Source: Parasphingorhabdus flavimaris
GTDB lineage: Bacteria; Pseudomonadota; Alphaproteobacteria; Sphingomonadales; Sphingomonadaceae
Length of the DNA: 64,000 nucleotides
Direction of reading: 5' to 3'
Assembly (NCBI RefSeq): GCF_013371215.1
Contig: NZ_JABWMH010000001.1
Location: 909,209 to 973,208, forward strand
In this document: in pieces, positions 63,758 through 64,000 of the stretch
Layout: the number at the start of each line of letters is the position of its first letter
Position numbering within the stretch: position 1 is the first letter of the stretch
The notes under the pieces: generated by a model
Seen by the model: the letters and a program-made list of their open reading frames with translations, nothing else
What the model was told of the DNA's origin: nothing
Databases searched by the model: none
Translations under genes and position numbers: made by a program

Positions 63758-63766
63758 TTGCCAAAT

Positions 63767-63877
63767 TCATGCTGCCATTTTCACAGGCAGGTTGTCAAAA
63801 TATGTTTGATCGGGCGTCTTGGCGGCAAGGCTCGAATGCGGTCTTCTCCCATTGTAAAAGCCCAGATACCTACCGAT
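63767..63877 (-). pseudogene. C-terminal fragment of an IS3-family transposase (OrfB)
   Basis: The minus strand reads SIGRYLGFYNGRRPHSSLAAKTPDQTYF then NLPVKMAA and a stop, the typical end of IS3-family OrfB (integrase core, last helix). The upstream part is replaced at 63878 by a terminal repeat of another IS3-family element, so the gene is truncated by insertion. About 37 residues remain. Confidence 0.85.
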
Positions 63878-64000
63878 TGAACCGCCCCGGTATTGCCGGA
63901 GGCTATTTGGTTTAAGTTAAGCTGCCATGTGGGTTTCGTCCAGCATGGCGTAATAGTTTTTCTCGGCTTCAGCAGGCGGGATGTTTCCTATGGGCTCAAG
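63878..64000 (-). mobile_element. IS3-family element inserted in the older IS, one end visible
   Basis: The element begins with TGAACCGCCCCGG (63878-63890), the kind of terminal repeat seen in IS3-family sequences. It continues past the window edge. The last 27 codons of its OrfB are visible at 63917-64000 on the minus strand (LEPIGNIPPAEAEKNYYAML then DETHMAA and a stop). It lies inside the transposase gene of another IS3 element whose remainder is at 63767-63877. Confidence 0.8.
63917..64000 (-). CDS. IS3-family transposase OrfB, C-terminal end
   Basis: Only 27 residues are inside the window: LEPIGNIPPAEAEKNYYAML followed by DETHMAA and a TAA. The PPAEAE..YY motif is characteristic of the OrfB C-terminus in IS3-family transposases, which carry the DDE integrase core that catalyses transposition. 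The rest lies beyond the right edge. Confidence 0.85.
   Translation of the reverse strand, partial: LEPIGNIPPAEAEKNYYAMLDETHMAA

Overview
The window looks like chromosome of an alphaproteobacterium of the sphingomonad type (Sphingorhabdus/Parasphingorhabdus-like; the genus is inference). Reasons: both core cell-cycle regulators of that class are present (the GANTC methyltransferase CcrM and the response regulator CtrA), as are UPF0262, the alphaproteobacterial sulfite-reduction cluster with DUF2849 and DUF934, and a mobile backbone of DUF736, DUF2958, ArdC and ParB that is typical of sphingomonad elements.

1-41,200 is ordinary, densely packed core chromosome: thiD (cut by the window edge), rnhB, a delta-9 type desaturase, ccrM, folP, a tandem pair of flavin-dependent halogenase-family genes, threonine ammonia-lyase, a beta-hydroxyacid dehydrogenase, an amidohydrolase, bpt, a glycine-zipper envelope protein, msrC, an S9 peptidase, arfB, ctrA, a phosphoesterase, dcd, a GH25-like protein, UPF0262, dnaB, the operon cobA-DUF2849-cysI-DUF934-cysH, astD, selO, a glycosyltransferase, amtB, a D-2-hydroxyacid dehydrogenase, a thiolase and a prepilin peptidase. 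A regulatory theme links part of it. GANTC sites, the CcrM target, are clustered immediately upstream of ctrA (five in 67 bp), ccrM (three, with a near-consensus CtrA box) and dnaB (two inside an 18-bp perfect palindrome). This suggests a CtrA/CcrM circuit that also reads replication state at dnaB.

41,289 to the right edge is a mobile island. It opens with the 5' half of a tRNA-Leu(CAA) gene, broken just after the anticodon loop, followed by a tyrosine integrase and an intact but different tRNA-Leu(CAA). Cargo follows to about 54,160: a SEC-C methyltransferase overlapping a permuted NlpC/P60 (YiiX-like) protein, a PHP-ABC ATPase of the TrlF type with a partner gene broken by one in-frame stop, an AbiE type IV toxin-antitoxin pair, and a CoiA-like nuclease carrying two apparent ParS/Xre-antitoxin C-terminal (DUF2384-like) domains. 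The mobile backbone runs from 54,165 to 63,540: ArdC, DUF2958, ParB, DUF736, a frameshifted secreted serine protease cluster, a nested inverted repeat that is a good oriT candidate, MobC and a relaxase. The right edge holds one IS3-family element inserted into the transposase of another. The right boundary of the island lies outside the window.
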